Notes: generated by a model not told the origin, from the letters alone. DNA of 64,000 bases from an uncultured candidatus Porisulfidus sp. (GCA_958431155.1 OY288106.1:653161-717160), one strand, 5' to 3'; counted from the stretch's first letter, positions 35,641 to 45,229 are shown. Program-made: numbers and translations.

Positions 35641-36365
35641 GCCAAGGCCTCCATCGCGGTGCGCACGCGCGCCAAATCCTCGGGGGTGTCCACACCCGGC
35701 GGCGTTGCCTCAACGCCCGTCTCGACATGAACGCGAAGGCCGTGGTGGAGTATCCGGCACTGTTCCAGCGATTCTTCCAGCTCCTGCGGCGCCGGCGGCA
35801 GTCCGACATACCGGGCAAGCCCGCCTGCCCGGTAAGCGTAGATTCCCAGGTGGCGCTGACAACGCACCTCCTCCACCTGCTGCGGGGATCGACTGAAACC
35901 CTCGGCGTACCCCTCCTCATCCCGCCAGACCTTGACCACCTGGGGGCGATCCCAGTCCCCTGCCTCAAGAGGCTCGCTCAAGGTTGCCGCAAAGGCTTCC
36001 TTTCGCGCAGACAGGTTCCCGGCCACCTGGGCGATCAGAGCAGGCGGGAGCATCGGCTCGTCGGCCTGCACGTTGACCACAATCGCATCCGCACCCCAAT
36101 CCAGATACTCCAGCAACTCGCCCAGGCGAGCCGTGCCGTTGGGGTGGTCCGGACGCGTCATCCAGACAGGGGCGCCAAACGAACGGGCGCAGCCGGCCAC
36201 GGCCTCGTCCGCTGCCGCAATCACGACGGAAGCAGCTCCGCTCTGCTGGGCGTGTTCAAAAACCCAGTGCAGCATCGGTCGCCCGCCGATTTCAAGCAGT
36301 GGCTTGTTCGGCAGCCGGCTTGAGGCACTCCGTGCCGGAATCGCCACGTGAAAGGATTCCGTCAT
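35637..36365 (-). CDS. kdsB: 3-deoxy-manno-octulosonate cytidylyltransferase
   Basis: A 242-residue nucleotidyltransferase activating KDO as CMP-KDO for the inner core of lipopolysaccharide. [47 protein letters not shown] and [10 protein letters not shown] match the family. The usual SGTDR is NGTAR here, a small change in the CTP-site loop. It overlaps the Trm112-like gene by four bases. Confidence 0.92.
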   Translation of the reverse strand: MTESFHVAIPARSASSRLPNKPLLEIGGRPMLHWVFEHAQQSGAASVVIAAADEAVAGCARSFGAPVWMTRPDHPNGTARLGELLEYLDWGADAIVVNVQADEPMLPPALIAQVAGNLSARKEAFAATLSEPLEAGDWDRPQVVKVWRDEEGYAEGFSRSPQQVEEVRCQRHLGIYAYRAGGLARYVGLPPAPQELEESLEQCRILHHGLRVHVETGVEATPPGVDTPEDLARVRTAMEALA

Positions 36366-36559
36366 GAGTCATGCCGGTAGTTCTGGCACTCCTCTTCCGT
36401 CAGTCCGCGTGCCTCTTCTTCCAATAGCACCGGGATATCGTCGCGGACCGGGTAGGCCAGGCGTCCCGACAGTGAAATCAGCTCCTGCCGCTCACGGTCG
36501 TACAGCAGCGGTCCCTTGGTCACCGGGCAGACGAGAATATCCAGCAGCCTTTTATCCAT
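36362..36559 (-). CDS. Trm112-family protein (YcaR-like)
   Basis: A 65-residue protein: [18 protein letters not shown], then [25 protein letters not shown], the standard Trm112/YcaR form, here with one rather than four zinc cysteines. In Gammaproteobacteria it lies between lpxK and kdsB as it does here. Its exact role is not established; eukaryotic Trm112 activates methyltransferases. Confidence 0.9.
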   Translation of the reverse strand: MDKRLLDILVCPVTKGPLLYDRERQELISLSGRLAYPVRDDIPVLLEEEARGLTEEECQNYRHDS

Positions 36560-36577
36560 TCTGTATCCACCTCTTGC

Positions 36578-39430
36578 TCATGTCCCTGCTTCGGGGTTCC
36601 GGGACTCCAGTGTCCTGGCCTTTCGGTCGTCCTCAATGGCGCGTTGCACGCTACCGACGATTTCCTTGCCGATCTCTGGACCCAGTGCCACATCGACCTC
36701 CAAAGAATACCACTGTTCGCGCGCAAAACGCTCGCACTTGATCGCGTCCTTGGGGGTCATGACCACCGCATGCCCGTCCGCAAAGTCGAGTTCCTCGATC
36801 CGGAAAGGATGGTGGTCCTCGTAGATATGCGCAATCGCATCGATGCCCGCGCGCGCCAACGATTCCAGGAACCGGTGCGGGTTGCCGACCCCGCAGACCG
36901 CGTGCACGGTCTGCCCGGCAAGGCTGGACAACGGCATCGTGCTTCCGTCGAGTAGCAAGCGCAAATACCGCACCCGCAGATCGAAGCGGTGCTCTCCCGG
37001 CTGTGGCTCTCCCCCATGCACCAGGATCCAGTCGGCCGAACGCGCGCGTTTCAGGGGTTCCCGCAACGGTCCGGCGGGCAGGCACAGGCCGTTGCCGTAC
37101 CTGCGTCTGCCGTCCACCACCAGGATCTCCAGCTGCCGTGCCAGGCCCAGATGTTGCAACCCATCGTCCGAAAGGATGATACTGACGGGATGCTGGTCGC
37201 AAAGCGCCCGGGCGGCGACGGCCCGGTTGGGTCCGGCAAACACGGGGCAGCCTGTCTGTGTCGCGATCAGAACCGCCTCTTCTCCGACTTCCTCCGGGCA
37301 AGTCGACGCAGTAACCTCGCGAGGCCAGGCCGGGCTGTCGCCCCGGTAGCCCCGGCACACGATTCCCACCAAAACTCCCAGATCCCGAAGCTGGAGCGCA
37401 AGCCAGACCACCAGAGGGGTTTTCCCCGTGCCCCCGACGCTCAGGTTGCCGATCACCACCACCGGCACCGGCAGTGAAAGAGGCCGGTTCAGCCAGCGGC
37501 GCCAGACCCGCCGCAAAAACACGCCCGTCCGGTACAGCCAACTCAGCGGTCGCAAGGCCCAGACCCAGCGGCTGTCTTCGTACCAGACGGACTCGGCAAA
37601 GCCCGTGGCCCAAGTCTGATGCTGGGTTTTCTCCTTTTCCAGCAACTCCCCGCGCCTGGGAGGCTGCTCCTCGACGTCTCCTACATCATGGAACTGATGC
37701 TGGTAAAGCTTTCTGTAGGCCTGGTTTCTCTGGATAAGCTCGGCATGCGTGCCCTGCTCCACGATCTCGCCATGCTCCAGGACGACGATCCGGTCCGCGC
37801 GCTCGACCGTCGATAGGCGGTGCGCGATGATCAGGGTCGTGGACACCTCCATGATCTTGTCCAACGCTTCCTGCACGTACCGTTCGGATTCGCTGTCCAG
37901 CGACGAAGTCGCCTCGTCCAGGATCAGGATCGGCGCCCGCTTGTACAGGGCCCGGGCCAAGGCCAAGCGCTGCCGCTGGCCTCCAGACAACTGCACGCCC
38001 CCTTCTCCGATGACGGTTTCCAGTCCCTGCGGCAGGCGGTCCACGAATTCGTCCACATGTGCGCTACGCAGTGCAAGGTCCAGGTCGTGCTGCTGGTCCG
38101 GATCGACCCCGTAGGTGATGTTGTTGCGCACCGTGTCGTTGAACAGAACCACGTTCTGCCCCACATAGCTGATCAATCCGCGAAGGTCGTCCAAGCGCAA
38201 GTCGTTGATCGGGATGCCGTCGATCCGGATTTCTCCGCTCTCCGGCGTATAGAAGCGCGGCAAGAGGTTGGCCAGCGAGGTCTTGCCGGAGCCGGAGCGC
38301 CCGACCAGGGCGACGGTCTCTCCCCGCCGAACCGTCAGCGAGACGTCGTGCAGCGCATCGCGGTCCGCATTGCGGTAGCGCAAGCTGATTCGGTCGTAGA
38401 CGATCGACTCCTGCAGATCCTGCTTGGCATGTTCGCCCTGATCTTGCTCCACCGGGGCGTCAATCATCTGGAAGACCTGCTGGCCGGCGGCAATGCTCTG
38501 CTGCAGCCGGGTATTGACCTGCACCAGGTTGCGCGCGGGCGCGAGCAACATCAGCATGGCAAACATGAACGACACGAACCCGCCAACCGTAATGGTCTCC
38601 AGCACGCCCTCCAGCGTCACCAGGTAGACGATCCCAGCCCAGGCCAGCCCGACCAGAAGCATGATGATGGAAGACACCAGGGCCGCCATCTGCTGTGTAC
38701 GCACCTGCCGCTTCCGGAAATACTCGGTGGTGTCATCGAAGCGTTTCTTCTCCAGATCTTCGGCCTGAAACACCTTCACAACCCGGTAGCCCTGGATCAC
38801 CTCCTGGGTGTTCTGCACGGTCTGGGTCAGCGCTTCCATCATGCGATGGCTGAGTTTCCGGACTCGCCGGTTGCTGCTCGGGATCAGCCAAGCAAACACC
38901 GGCACGGCCGCCAGAAACGCGAGGGTCAGAACCCAGCTGACGTAAAGCATCCAGCCGATCAGGCCGATCACCATCAGGCTGTCCCGGATCAGGATGGTGA
39001 GGCTCTTCGACGCGGCTGTCGTGACGCCCTCGACGTGACTGGTGATTCGCGCCAGGAAATCGCTGGATGCGGTGTGATCGTGGGTCTCGGCCGGAATGTC
39101 GAGCAGCCGCGCGAACATCTTGCGCCGCAGGTCCCGCACCAACCGCGAGCCGATCTGCGCCATGCAAGACGCGCTGAGGTACGAGCCGACCGCCCGCAGC
39201 ACGAAGATCCCGATCAGGGCCAGCGGCACCCAGCGAATGACGTCCGGCTGCTGCTCGACGATCGCGCCGTCCAGGATCGGCTTCATCAGCGCCGACAGCG
39301 CCGGGCCCGTCGCGGCTTCCATCGCCATTCCGAGAACTGCCAGAGCCAGAATGCTGGACTGACCTTGCAGGGCCAAGCGCAGAAGTTGCCGGTATATGTC
39401 CTTACCGGTGCGGCGCGAGATCTCGTTCAC
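36578..39430 (-). CDS. Fused lipid A flippase MsbA and tetraacyldisaccharide 4'-kinase LpxK
   Basis: One continuous frame of 950 residues. Residues 1-581 are MsbA: six membrane helices to about 300, Walker A GRSGSGKT (377-384), signature LSGGQRQR (481-488), Walker B ILILDE (501-506). Residues 609-950 are LpxK, beginning near ESVWYEDSRWVWALRPLSWL with the P-loop GNLSVGGTGKTPLVVW (661-676), then GYRG and DDGLQH. A 27-residue charged linker (582-608) joins them. There is no stop, ATG or GTG at the junction from which a full LpxK could start. MsbA flips lipid A across the inner membrane and LpxK adds its 4' phosphate on the cytoplasmic face. The gene overlaps exbD by four bases. Confidence 0.93.
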   Translation of the reverse strand: MNEISRRTGKDIYRQLLRLALQGQSSILALAVLGMAMEAATGPALSALMKPILDGAIVEQQPDVIRWVPLALIGIFVLRAVGSYLSASCMAQIGSRLVRDLRRKMFARLLDIPAETHDHTASSDFLARITSHVEGVTTAASKSLTILIRDSLMVIGLIGWMLYVSWVLTLAFLAAVPVFAWLIPSSNRRVRKLSHRMMEALTQTVQNTQEVIQGYRVVKVFQAEDLEKKRFDDTTEYFRKRQVRTQQMAALVSSIIMLLVGLAWAGIVYLVTLEGVLETITVGGFVSFMFAMLMLLAPARNLVQVNTRLQQSIAAGQQVFQMIDAPVEQDQGEHAKQDLQESIVYDRISLRYRNADRDALHDVSLTVRRGETVALVGRSGSGKTSLANLLPRFYTPESGEIRIDGIPINDLRLDDLRGLISYVGQNVVLFNDTVRNNITYGVDPDQQHDLDLALRSAHVDEFVDRLPQGLETVIGEGGVQLSGGQRQRLALARALYKRAPILILDEATSSLDSESERYVQEALDKIMEVSTTLIIAHRLSTVERADRIVVLEHGEIVEQGTHAELIQRNQAYRKLYQHQFHDVGDVEEQPPRRGELLEKEKTQHQTWATGFAESVWYEDSRWVWALRPLSWLYRTGVFLRRVWRRWLNRPLSLPVPVVVIGNLSVGGTGKTPLVVWLALQLRDLGVLVGIVCRGYRGDSPAWPREVTASTCPEEVGEEAVLIATQTGCPVFAGPNRAVAARALCDQHPVSIILSDDGLQHLGLARQLEILVVDGRRRYGNGLCLPAGPLREPLKRARSADWILVHGGEPQPGEHRFDLRVRYLRLLLDGSTMPLSSLAGQTVHAVCGVGNPHRFLESLARAGIDAIAHIYEDHHPFRIEELDFADGHAVVMTPKDAIKCERFAREQWYSLEVDVALGPEIGKEIVGSVQRAIEDDRKARTLESRNPEAGT

Positions 39431-39840
39431 GGCAGACGCTCGCCCAGTGTTGCAACCCGGAGTTGCTGGACGCCCTGCTCCCGGGCCTGCGCCATCAGGC
39501 GCACCACCGACTGGTGCGGAGTCAGCGCATGAGCGTAGATGTAGACCACCGCGCCCGGCTGCGCCTCAAGCGCGTTTTGGAGTCGTTCCGTGAGAGCCTC
39601 GGATTCGTCCGGCAGAGGCTGGCCATTCAGGTAATAGTCTCCCATCGCATCGATAGCCAGATTAATGCGCACCTCGGCACCTGCCGTCTCGGCGTTGCCC
39701 TGCGGCAACTGAATCTTCAGGAAATCAAGTTGGCTGAACGTGGTGGTCAGCATGAAAAACAGCAACAGCAGGAACACCACGTCGATCAGTGGCGTCAGCG
39801 GAATCGAGAGGCCGTCCTCCCGGCGAACCTGGAATCTCAT
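39427..39840 (-). CDS. exbD: ExbD/TolR-family biopolymer transport protein
   Basis: A 137-residue protein with one N-terminal membrane helix (about 14-35) carrying the essential aspartate in LTPLIDVVFLLLLFFML, and a periplasmic domain. With ExbB it forms a proton-driven motor that energises outer-membrane transport through TonB. This exbB-exbD copy before msbA is a common gammaproteobacterial arrangement; no tonB lies nearby. Confidence 0.92.
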   Translation of the reverse strand: MRFQVRREDGLSIPLTPLIDVVFLLLLFFMLTTTFSQLDFLKIQLPQGNAETAGAEVRINLAIDAMGDYYLNGQPLPDESEALTERLQNALEAQPGAVVYIYAHALTPHQSVVRLMAQAREQGVQQLRVATLGERLP

Positions 39841-40454
39841 GATGCCCCTTGCTCGCGTTGCTGCAGCACATCCATCAACTGGTGTGCCACCGCTTCCATT
39901 TGCGAGACCAGCACAGAGACCCGGCGCTGAAAATAGCGGTGAAAGATCACGGCCGGAATCGCGACCGCCAGCCCGGCAGCGGTGGTGATCAACGCCTGCG
40001 CGATGCCGCCAGCCAGGTCCGAAGGTTGGCCCAGCCCGGTCGTGGTGATCTGGTCGAACACCACGATGAGCCCCCAGACCGTCCCGAGCAGCCCCAGCAA
40101 GGGAGAAATCATCGCGATGGTGCCGAGTGCCGCCAGAAAATGCTCCAGCTCAACCGCACCCCGGCGGCCCGCGTCCTCAATTGCCGTCTTGCGTTCATCC
40201 AGCGTCTGACAGTGCGGACTCAATCCAGGTGCCAGTATGCGGCCCAACTGCGAACTGTTGCGCAGTGCATCCAGACGTTCCGCATCCAGCGCGCCCTGCT
40301 GCAACCAGGCGCGGACCTTCTCCAGCAGCCCGTCCGGCATCACTTGGGTCTGGCGCAAAGCCCAGCTACGCTCCAGAATAATGGCGAGCGCCAAGATGGA
40401 ACACAGCAGGATAGGCACCATCACCCAGCCTCCGGCCTGTACTAGCTCCAGCAT
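39837..40454 (-). CDS. exbB: MotA/TolQ/ExbB proton channel family protein
   Basis: A 205-residue protein with three membrane helices: an N-terminal one (GGWVMVPILLCSILALAIIL) and two near the C-terminus, containing LGTIAMISPLLGLLGTVWGLI and ALITTAAGLAVAIPAVI, the ExbB/TolQ signature. ATG 40454 gives the family start (MLELVQAGGW). It is the first gene of the envelope operon and diverges from the DUF2062 gene. Confidence 0.92.
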   Translation of the reverse strand: MLELVQAGGWVMVPILLCSILALAIILERSWALRQTQVMPDGLLEKVRAWLQQGALDAERLDALRNSSQLGRILAPGLSPHCQTLDERKTAIEDAGRRGAVELEHFLAALGTIAMISPLLGLLGTVWGLIVVFDQITTTGLGQPSDLAGGIAQALITTAAGLAVAIPAVIFHRYFQRRVSVLVSQMEAVAHQLMDVLQQREQGAS

Positions 40455-40531
40455 TAATGGGTGGTAAATCAGCGAAAGTAAAGAATTTATTGTAGAGTAT
40501 GGAGCATTCCTCACTTGCCCTGCAACCGCCG

Positions 40532-41077
40532 ATGGCACGCAAGGTTCTACAGAAATATCTGCCACACTTCCACCGGGTCAGGGAGCATCAAACGCTTCGC
40601 CTGTTCGGCTCGGCGGCACTGAAGGACAATCTGTGGCACCTCAACCGGCGTTCGGTAGCGCGTGCGTTCTCGATCGGCGTGTTCTGCGCGCTCCTGCCCA
40701 TACCCGGGCAAATGGTCGTGGCGGCCGCGCTGGCCATCCTGTTCGCCGCCAACCTGCCACTGGCCATCCTGCTGGTCTGGATCACCAATCCCATCACCAT
40801 CCCCCTGATCTTTCTGACCTGCTACCTGGTCGGCAGTTGGGTGCTCGGCACTCCCCCCCAGCATTTTGAGTTTGAATGGTCCTGGGCCTGGTTTACGGAA
40901 GAACTGTACATCGTCGGGCTCCCCCTGCTCGTCGGGTCCCTGATCTGCGGCATCATCGGCGCTGCGGTCAGTTACTGGAGCATCTCGTTGTACTGGCGGT
41001 GGTACGTGGTCCGTATCTGGCAGACCCGGCACAAGCGCAGAGTCGAAAAAGTCCTGCACAACATCCTGGAGAAATAG
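40532..41077 (+). CDS. DUF2062 membrane protein
   Basis: A 181-residue protein with the DUF2062 pattern: MARKVLQKYLPHF, LWHLNRRSVARAFSIGVFCALLPIPGQM, and WITNPITIPLIF, with three to four hydrophobic segments. The function is unknown. ATG 40532 matches the family start; an ATG at 40499 would add 11 residues and neither has a clear ribosome site. In related genomes it usually neighbours comEC and exbB; comEC is missing here. Confidence 0.83.
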   Translation: MARKVLQKYLPHFHRVREHQTLRLFGSAALKDNLWHLNRRSVARAFSIGVFCALLPIPGQMVVAAALAILFAANLPLAILLVWITNPITIPLIFLTCYLVGSWVLGTPPQHFEFEWSWAWFTEELYIVGLPLLVGSLICGIIGAAVSYWSISLYWRWYVVRIWQTRHKRRVEKVLHNILEK

Positions 41078-41082
41078 ACGAG

Positions 41083-41733
41083 GTGACTTCCGCGTGCCCC
41101 ACCGGAGTGCACGTGGCACCTGCCGCGGCATCGGTGTCGAGAAATCACCTGTTGCGCCTCGCCCGATCGCTGCGCCAATGCTCGCTGTGCGCGGAGGATT
41201 TCGAGCCACTCGGGCATGCCCCCAGGCCGGTGGCAAGACTTTCCACCACCGCACGGATTTGCGTGTGTGGACAAGCACCCGGGACGCACGTACACCGTAG
41301 CGGGCTGCCGTTCGACGATCCTTCAGGCAAACGCCTGCGCGAATGGATGGGCGTGGATCGGGAGCAGTTCTACGACGCGAAACGCATCGCCACCCTGCCG
41401 ATGGCGTTCTGCTTCCCCGGACAAGATTCCCGAGGGGCAGATCTGCCGCCTCCGCCCGTCTGCAGCGAACAGTGGCACGAACGCCTGCTTGGTGCCATGC
41501 CGCAACTGAAACTGTTCCTGTTGATCGGCTACCACGCACAGCGCTGGCATTTGGGCGATCAATGCCACGCCTCTTTGACTGCCAACGTGGCCGCTTGGGA
41601 AGAGTTCCTGCCTTCGGGGAGGATCCCCCTGCCGCACCCGTCTTGGAGAAACAACGGATGGCTGAAGAAAAATCCTTGGTTTGAGAAAGACTTACTTCCT
41701 ATTCTTAAGAAACAAGTACGCATTTCTCTGTGA
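41083..41733 (+). CDS. Uracil-DNA glycosylase family protein
   Basis: A protein of about 216 residues with the UDG-superfamily core: LRQCSLCAEDFEPLG at the N-terminus, ICVCGQAPGTHVHRSGLPFDDPSGKRL (quoted in part) and LPHPSWRNNGWLKKNPWF at the C-terminus, which holds the active-site histidine region. This group is related to single-strand-selective and family 4-like glycosylases, but its lesion is not known. The start is GTG at 41083, five bases after the DUF2062 stop; a GTG at 41104 is possible. Confidence 0.8.
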   Translation: MTSACPTGVHVAPAAASVSRNHLLRLARSLRQCSLCAEDFEPLGHAPRPVARLSTTARICVCGQAPGTHVHRSGLPFDDPSGKRLREWMGVDREQFYDAKRIATLPMAFCFPGQDSRGADLPPPPVCSEQWHERLLGAMPQLKLFLLIGYHAQRWHLGDQCHASLTANVAAWEEFLPSGRIPLPHPSWRNNGWLKKNPWFEKDLLPILKKQVRISL

Positions 41734-41840
41734 ATGAGAAGTTATGAAACAGGGCGTGTCTTCACCAAGTGGACGCAGAAAAATCTCATTGATAATTCCC
41801 GTATAAAATATCTCCCAATTTCCATTCAAGGGTATTTCTG

Positions 41841-42107
41841 ATGCCGTGTCCTGAATCCGGTCCAGGCTCGGGCAAACCAGATGAACCAGCCATGCTGAAA
41901 ATCACCTTTTCCCTGCCCGATTCCCATATCGATGCGCTGGATTCAATAGCAAATCAGGCTCAATGTAGCCGAGCGGAAATCATCCGCCGGGCAATTGGGC
42001 ATCATATCGAAGACTTTGAAGACTTATCGGTAGCCGAGAAGCGATTGCAAGACCCAAATGACCCTGTGCTGTCTTGGGACAAGGTTAAGCATGGGTTTCA
42101 TAAATAA
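41841..42107 (+). CDS. Ribbon-helix-helix protein, orphan antitoxin-like
   Basis: An 88-residue protein whose residues 18-60 (LKITFSLPDSHIDALDSIAN, then CSRAEIIRRAIGHHI) form a ribbon-helix-helix DNA-binding domain. The C-terminus DPVLSWDKVKHGF resembles the toxin-binding tail of CopG/RelB-type antitoxins. No toxin gene lies on either side: the next gene downstream is lolD, 11 bases away on the other strand. A ribosome site AAGGG precedes the ATG at 41841. AT content is higher than in the neighbours. Confidence 0.72.
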   Translation: MPCPESGPGSGKPDEPAMLKITFSLPDSHIDALDSIANQAQCSRAEIIRRAIGHHIEDFEDLSVAEKRLQDPNDPVLSWDKVKHGFHK

Positions 42108-42118
42108 TTGGTGGGCAA

Positions 42119-42802
42119 TCACCACTCCCTAACGACCTGTCCCTCTGACAGGCGGTAACCCGTCTGCATCGATTTCGCCAAGGCTTCATCGTGCGTCACC
42201 AGCACTAGCGCAATTTCCCTCTCAGCATTCAATTGCTTCATCAGGTCGAACACTTCGTGTGCCGTATGAGGGTCCAAATTGCCGGTCGGCTCGTCGGCCA
42301 GGACAACGTCCGGATCCATAACCAGCGCACGGCAAACCGCTACCCGTTGCCTTTCCCCTCCAGACAGCTCCCCCGGACGATGCTGCAAACGATCTCCCAT
42401 ATCCACCCGTTCCAGCAATTCCGTCGCCTTCCCGCAAGCCTCTTCAACCGCCATCCCCCCGATCAAGGGTGGCATGGCGACATTCTCCAGCGCCGAAAAT
42501 TCCGGCAGGAGGTGATGCATCTGATACACAAAACCCAAACTCCGGTTGCGCAACCGGGCCTGTTCCGAATCAGCCAACCCGTCAATGCGTCTGCCTCCCA
42601 CCTCGACAATACCCGCATCTGGACGATCCAGACCCGCAAGCAGGTGCAGCAAGGTGCTTTTCCCGCATCCGGAAGCCCCGACGATCGCCACGCTTTCACC
42701 CCGCGGGATTTCCATATCCAGATCATGCAAGACATCAACCCGGACCTCTCCGGAGCCAAACGACTTGGTCAAGCCCGAACAGCGAAGAACCAGGTTATTC
42801 AT
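42119..42802 (-). CDS. lolD: Lipoprotein-releasing system ATP-binding protein LolD
   Basis: A 227-residue ABC ATPase: Walker A GASGCGKST, the LolD-like QMHHLLPEFSALENVAMP, signature LSGGERQR and Walker B VVLADEPTGNLD. It powers release of outer-membrane lipoproteins from the inner membrane to LolA. Its start overlaps lolC by eight bases. It ends the ccm-lol gene run. Confidence 0.94.
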   Translation of the reverse strand: MNNLVLRCSGLTKSFGSGEVRVDVLHDLDMEIPRGESVAIVGASGCGKSTLLHLLAGLDRPDAGIVEVGGRRIDGLADSEQARLRNRSLGFVYQMHHLLPEFSALENVAMPPLIGGMAVEEACGKATELLERVDMGDRLQHRPGELSGGERQRVAVCRALVMDPDVVLADEPTGNLDPHTAHEVFDLMKQLNAEREIALVLVTHDEALAKSMQTGYRLSEGQVVREW

Positions 42803-44045
42803 AGCGCAGCACCTCGGCCGGCATGATCTGGAGTGCCTTGCGGGCCGGATAGACGGCAGCGATCACCGACAGGACCATCGAGGCCGCGGCCGCAATCACC
42901 ACGTCCCCCCAGAGCAGCTGCGACGGAATCTCACTAATGTAATAAACTTCCGGCGAGAAAACTTTAAAACTAAAGGCTTTTTCGATTGCGCCGACGACCA
43001 CCTGAAGGTTGTGCGACAAAGCCAGCCCACCGCCGACTCCCAATGCCGTCCCCCCGAGGCCGATCGTCAACCCCTGCAGCAAAAACACCTGGAGAGTTCC
43101 GCGCCGGGTCATGCCCAAGGTGCGCAATACAGCGATATCCGAGCGCTTCTCCAGCACCGTCATCAGCAATGCCGAAATAATGTTGAACGCCGCCACCAAG
43201 ACGATCAGCATCAGGAGAAGGAACAGCATGGTCTTTTCCATCTGGATCGCCTTGAAGAAGCCGCTGTCCAGGTCCGACCAGTCCAGCACCCAGTAGCGGC
43301 TGCCCAGTTCCTCGCGAAGCTGGTCGGCCAGCCATGGCGCCTTGAACAGGTCCTGAAGGCGCACTTTCAGGCCGCCGACCTCCCCCTCGCCCAGTGCCAG
43401 CGCCTGCCGGGCATCGTCCAGATGCACCAGAGCCAAGTGCCGGTCGTAGCTTCGCATGTCGAGATCAAAGATCCCGACCACCTCGAAACGACGGAATTTG
43501 GGAAGAAGCCCGGCGATGGTGCTGGCCGCCCGCGGCACGATCAGGGTCACCTGGTCGCCAACCCGGACATTCAGGTGCCGTGCCAACTCGTCGCCCAGCA
43601 CGATTCGATATGCACCTCCCTCCAGTTGGTCCAGGCTGCCTTTCTTCATGTGTTCCGCAATCCGCGAGGCTTTCGCCTCAAGCGCCGGCAGCATGCCGCG
43701 CAACCCGACTCCGCTGACGCGCTCCCGATGGAGCAGCATCCCCTGGCCTTCGATAAACGGCGCGCTCGCGACCACTTCCGGGTTCTGCCCCAGTTGCTCC
43801 GCCAGCCCGCGCCAGTCCTGCAGCCGCCTGTCCGGCTCACTGACACTAATGTGGGAGACCATTCCCAGCAACCGATCCCGGATCTCGGTATGGAATCCGT
43901 TCATGACCGACATCACGGCGATCACCGCGGTCAGTCCCAGCGCAATACCCAGCGTCGAGACCAGTGAGATGAAAGAGATGAAGCGATGCCGGTGGCGCGC
44001 CCGCAGGTAGCGCAGGCCAACGTACAGAGGAACCGGAAGATTCAT
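42795..44045 (-). CDS. lolC: Lipoprotein-releasing system permease (LolC/E family)
   Basis: A 416-residue MacB-like permease: VGLRYLRARHRHRFISFISLVS and a first helix at the N-terminus, a large periplasmic domain (about 50-260), and three C-terminal helices with SDIAVLRTLGMTRRGTLQVFLLQGL. Only one permease gene is present, so it is either LolC with LolE elsewhere or a homodimeric LolF type. Its start overlaps the ccmI stop as ATGA. Confidence 0.88.
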   Translation of the reverse strand: MNLPVPLYVGLRYLRARHRHRFISFISLVSTLGIALGLTAVIAVMSVMNGFHTEIRDRLLGMVSHISVSEPDRRLQDWRGLAEQLGQNPEVVASAPFIEGQGMLLHRERVSGVGLRGMLPALEAKASRIAEHMKKGSLDQLEGGAYRIVLGDELARHLNVRVGDQVTLIVPRAASTIAGLLPKFRRFEVVGIFDLDMRSYDRHLALVHLDDARQALALGEGEVGGLKVRLQDLFKAPWLADQLREELGSRYWVLDWSDLDSGFFKAIQMEKTMLFLLLMLIVLVAAFNIISALLMTVLEKRSDIAVLRTLGMTRRGTLQVFLLQGLTIGLGGTALGVGGGLALSHNLQVVVGAIEKAFSFKVFSPEVYYISEIPSQLLWGDVVIAAAASMVLSVIAAVYPARKALQIMPAEVLRYE

Positions 44046-45229
44046 GGGATGCGCTGGTCGATCGTCAACTGAACCACCACATTGGGCGCGACGGCCACCG
44101 GCCCGGTCTCTCCGATCAGGTCCCCGCTTTGCCGTTCAGCCTGCCCGCTCTTGCTGATGCGCGCCAGCACCATGACTTCACGGGCCTGCGACAACTTCAT
44201 CTCCGGCATCATGGCCTGCGTGTCGTCCAGCATTACTTGTACGGGGAATTCGCCAGCCTTTCCGCGCCAGATGGCCAGCGGCATGGGCGCGCCTTCGACC
44301 CGGCGCGCGTATACGAACAGGGTTGCATCCGGGCTGTAGGCCTCCGCGAAGGACGGGGCCAGCAATACCTCCACCTGCAGGGAGGGACCGACCGCAGGCT
44401 CGCTCGTTTCGCGCCGGGCTTCGGCCAACCAGTTCTCGACCATGGCGCGAACGCCTTCTTCTTCCGGCGACAGGACCAAGAGGAGCCGTTCCCAGTGTTG
44501 GACCGCCGCCGTCGCATTGCCTCTCTGCCAAGATGCCCAGCCGAACAGCCACAAGGCCTTCTGGTGGCCCGGATCCAGCTCTAGCGCCCGCGACAAGTAA
44601 TTCATCGCCTCGTCCGAAAACCAATCCCCGCCCGCCAACGCCATCGCATCCGCCAGCGCCGTCAGCGCCGAAGGATCCGAGTATTCCAGCAGGGCACTGG
44701 CATGCATCCACGCGCTCACCGCTTCCGACCCACGCCCCTGCTGGCGGTAAAAGTCGCCGAGCTCCGCCCAGGCATTCACTTCCTCCGGATTCTCATCGAC
44801 CTGCCGGAGCAGGCGTTCATGGAGCGCTTCAGCCTGCTCGGTATCGTCCGGTGCCCCGCCGAATATTGCAAAACGCGTCAATTCGCTGGATGCCAGCATG
44901 AGGCCAACACTCACCACGACCACACCGAGGGCAAGCAGCACCACGGTTCGCCCTCCCTGCCGCGCAGAGTCCGGAGGGGAATCGCCCGCCCCTTCCACAT
45001 CCTCAAGAAGGCCCCGATCCAGTTCCGCCTCTGCCTCGCCAAACAATTCCGGCGCGAGCCAGCCAATCTCAACGTCTTCCTGCAATTCATCCCTGCGCAG
45101 GTTGTACGCCTGGGTCAGGACGTCGCGCATCGATTCCGAGCGCGGCCGCTGCTTCGCCCACCAGGGGTAGAGCACGAAAACCAGGGCCAGCACCAGCAGG
45201 GCCAGGCAACCTGCGAAGAACCCCCACAT
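44042..45229 (-). CDS. ccmI: Cytochrome c maturation protein CcmI
   Basis: A 395-residue protein with an N-terminal helix (FFAGCLALLVLALVFVLYPWW), a short loop, a second helix near residue 100 (VVLLALGVVVVSVGLMLASS), TPR repeats (about 130-270, e.g. VNAWAELGDFYRQQGR) and a C-terminal strand-rich domain. CcmI presents apocytochrome c to CcmF/CcmH. It overlaps ccmH by one base (TGATG). Confidence 0.9.
   Translation of the reverse strand: MWGFFAGCLALLVLALVFVLYPWWAKQRPRSESMRDVLTQAYNLRRDELQEDVEIGWLAPELFGEAEAELDRGLLEDVEGAGDSPPDSARQGGRTVVLLALGVVVVSVGLMLASSELTRFAIFGGAPDDTEQAEALHERLLRQVDENPEEVNAWAELGDFYRQQGRGSEAVSAWMHASALLEYSDPSALTALADAMALAGGDWFSDEAMNYLSRALELDPGHQKALWLFGWASWQRGNATAAVQHWERLLLVLSPEEEGVRAMVENWLAEARRETSEPAVGPSLQVEVLLAPSFAEAYSPDATLFVYARRVEGAPMPLAIWRGKAGEFPVQVMLDDTQAMMPEMKLSQAREVMVLARISKSGQAERQSGDLIGETGPVAVAPNVVVQLTIDQRIP

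Noticed and set aside
37820..39532. Long plus-strand frame of 570 codons opposite msbA
   Set aside because: Shadow of the MsbA part of the fusion; no ribosome site or family resemblance.
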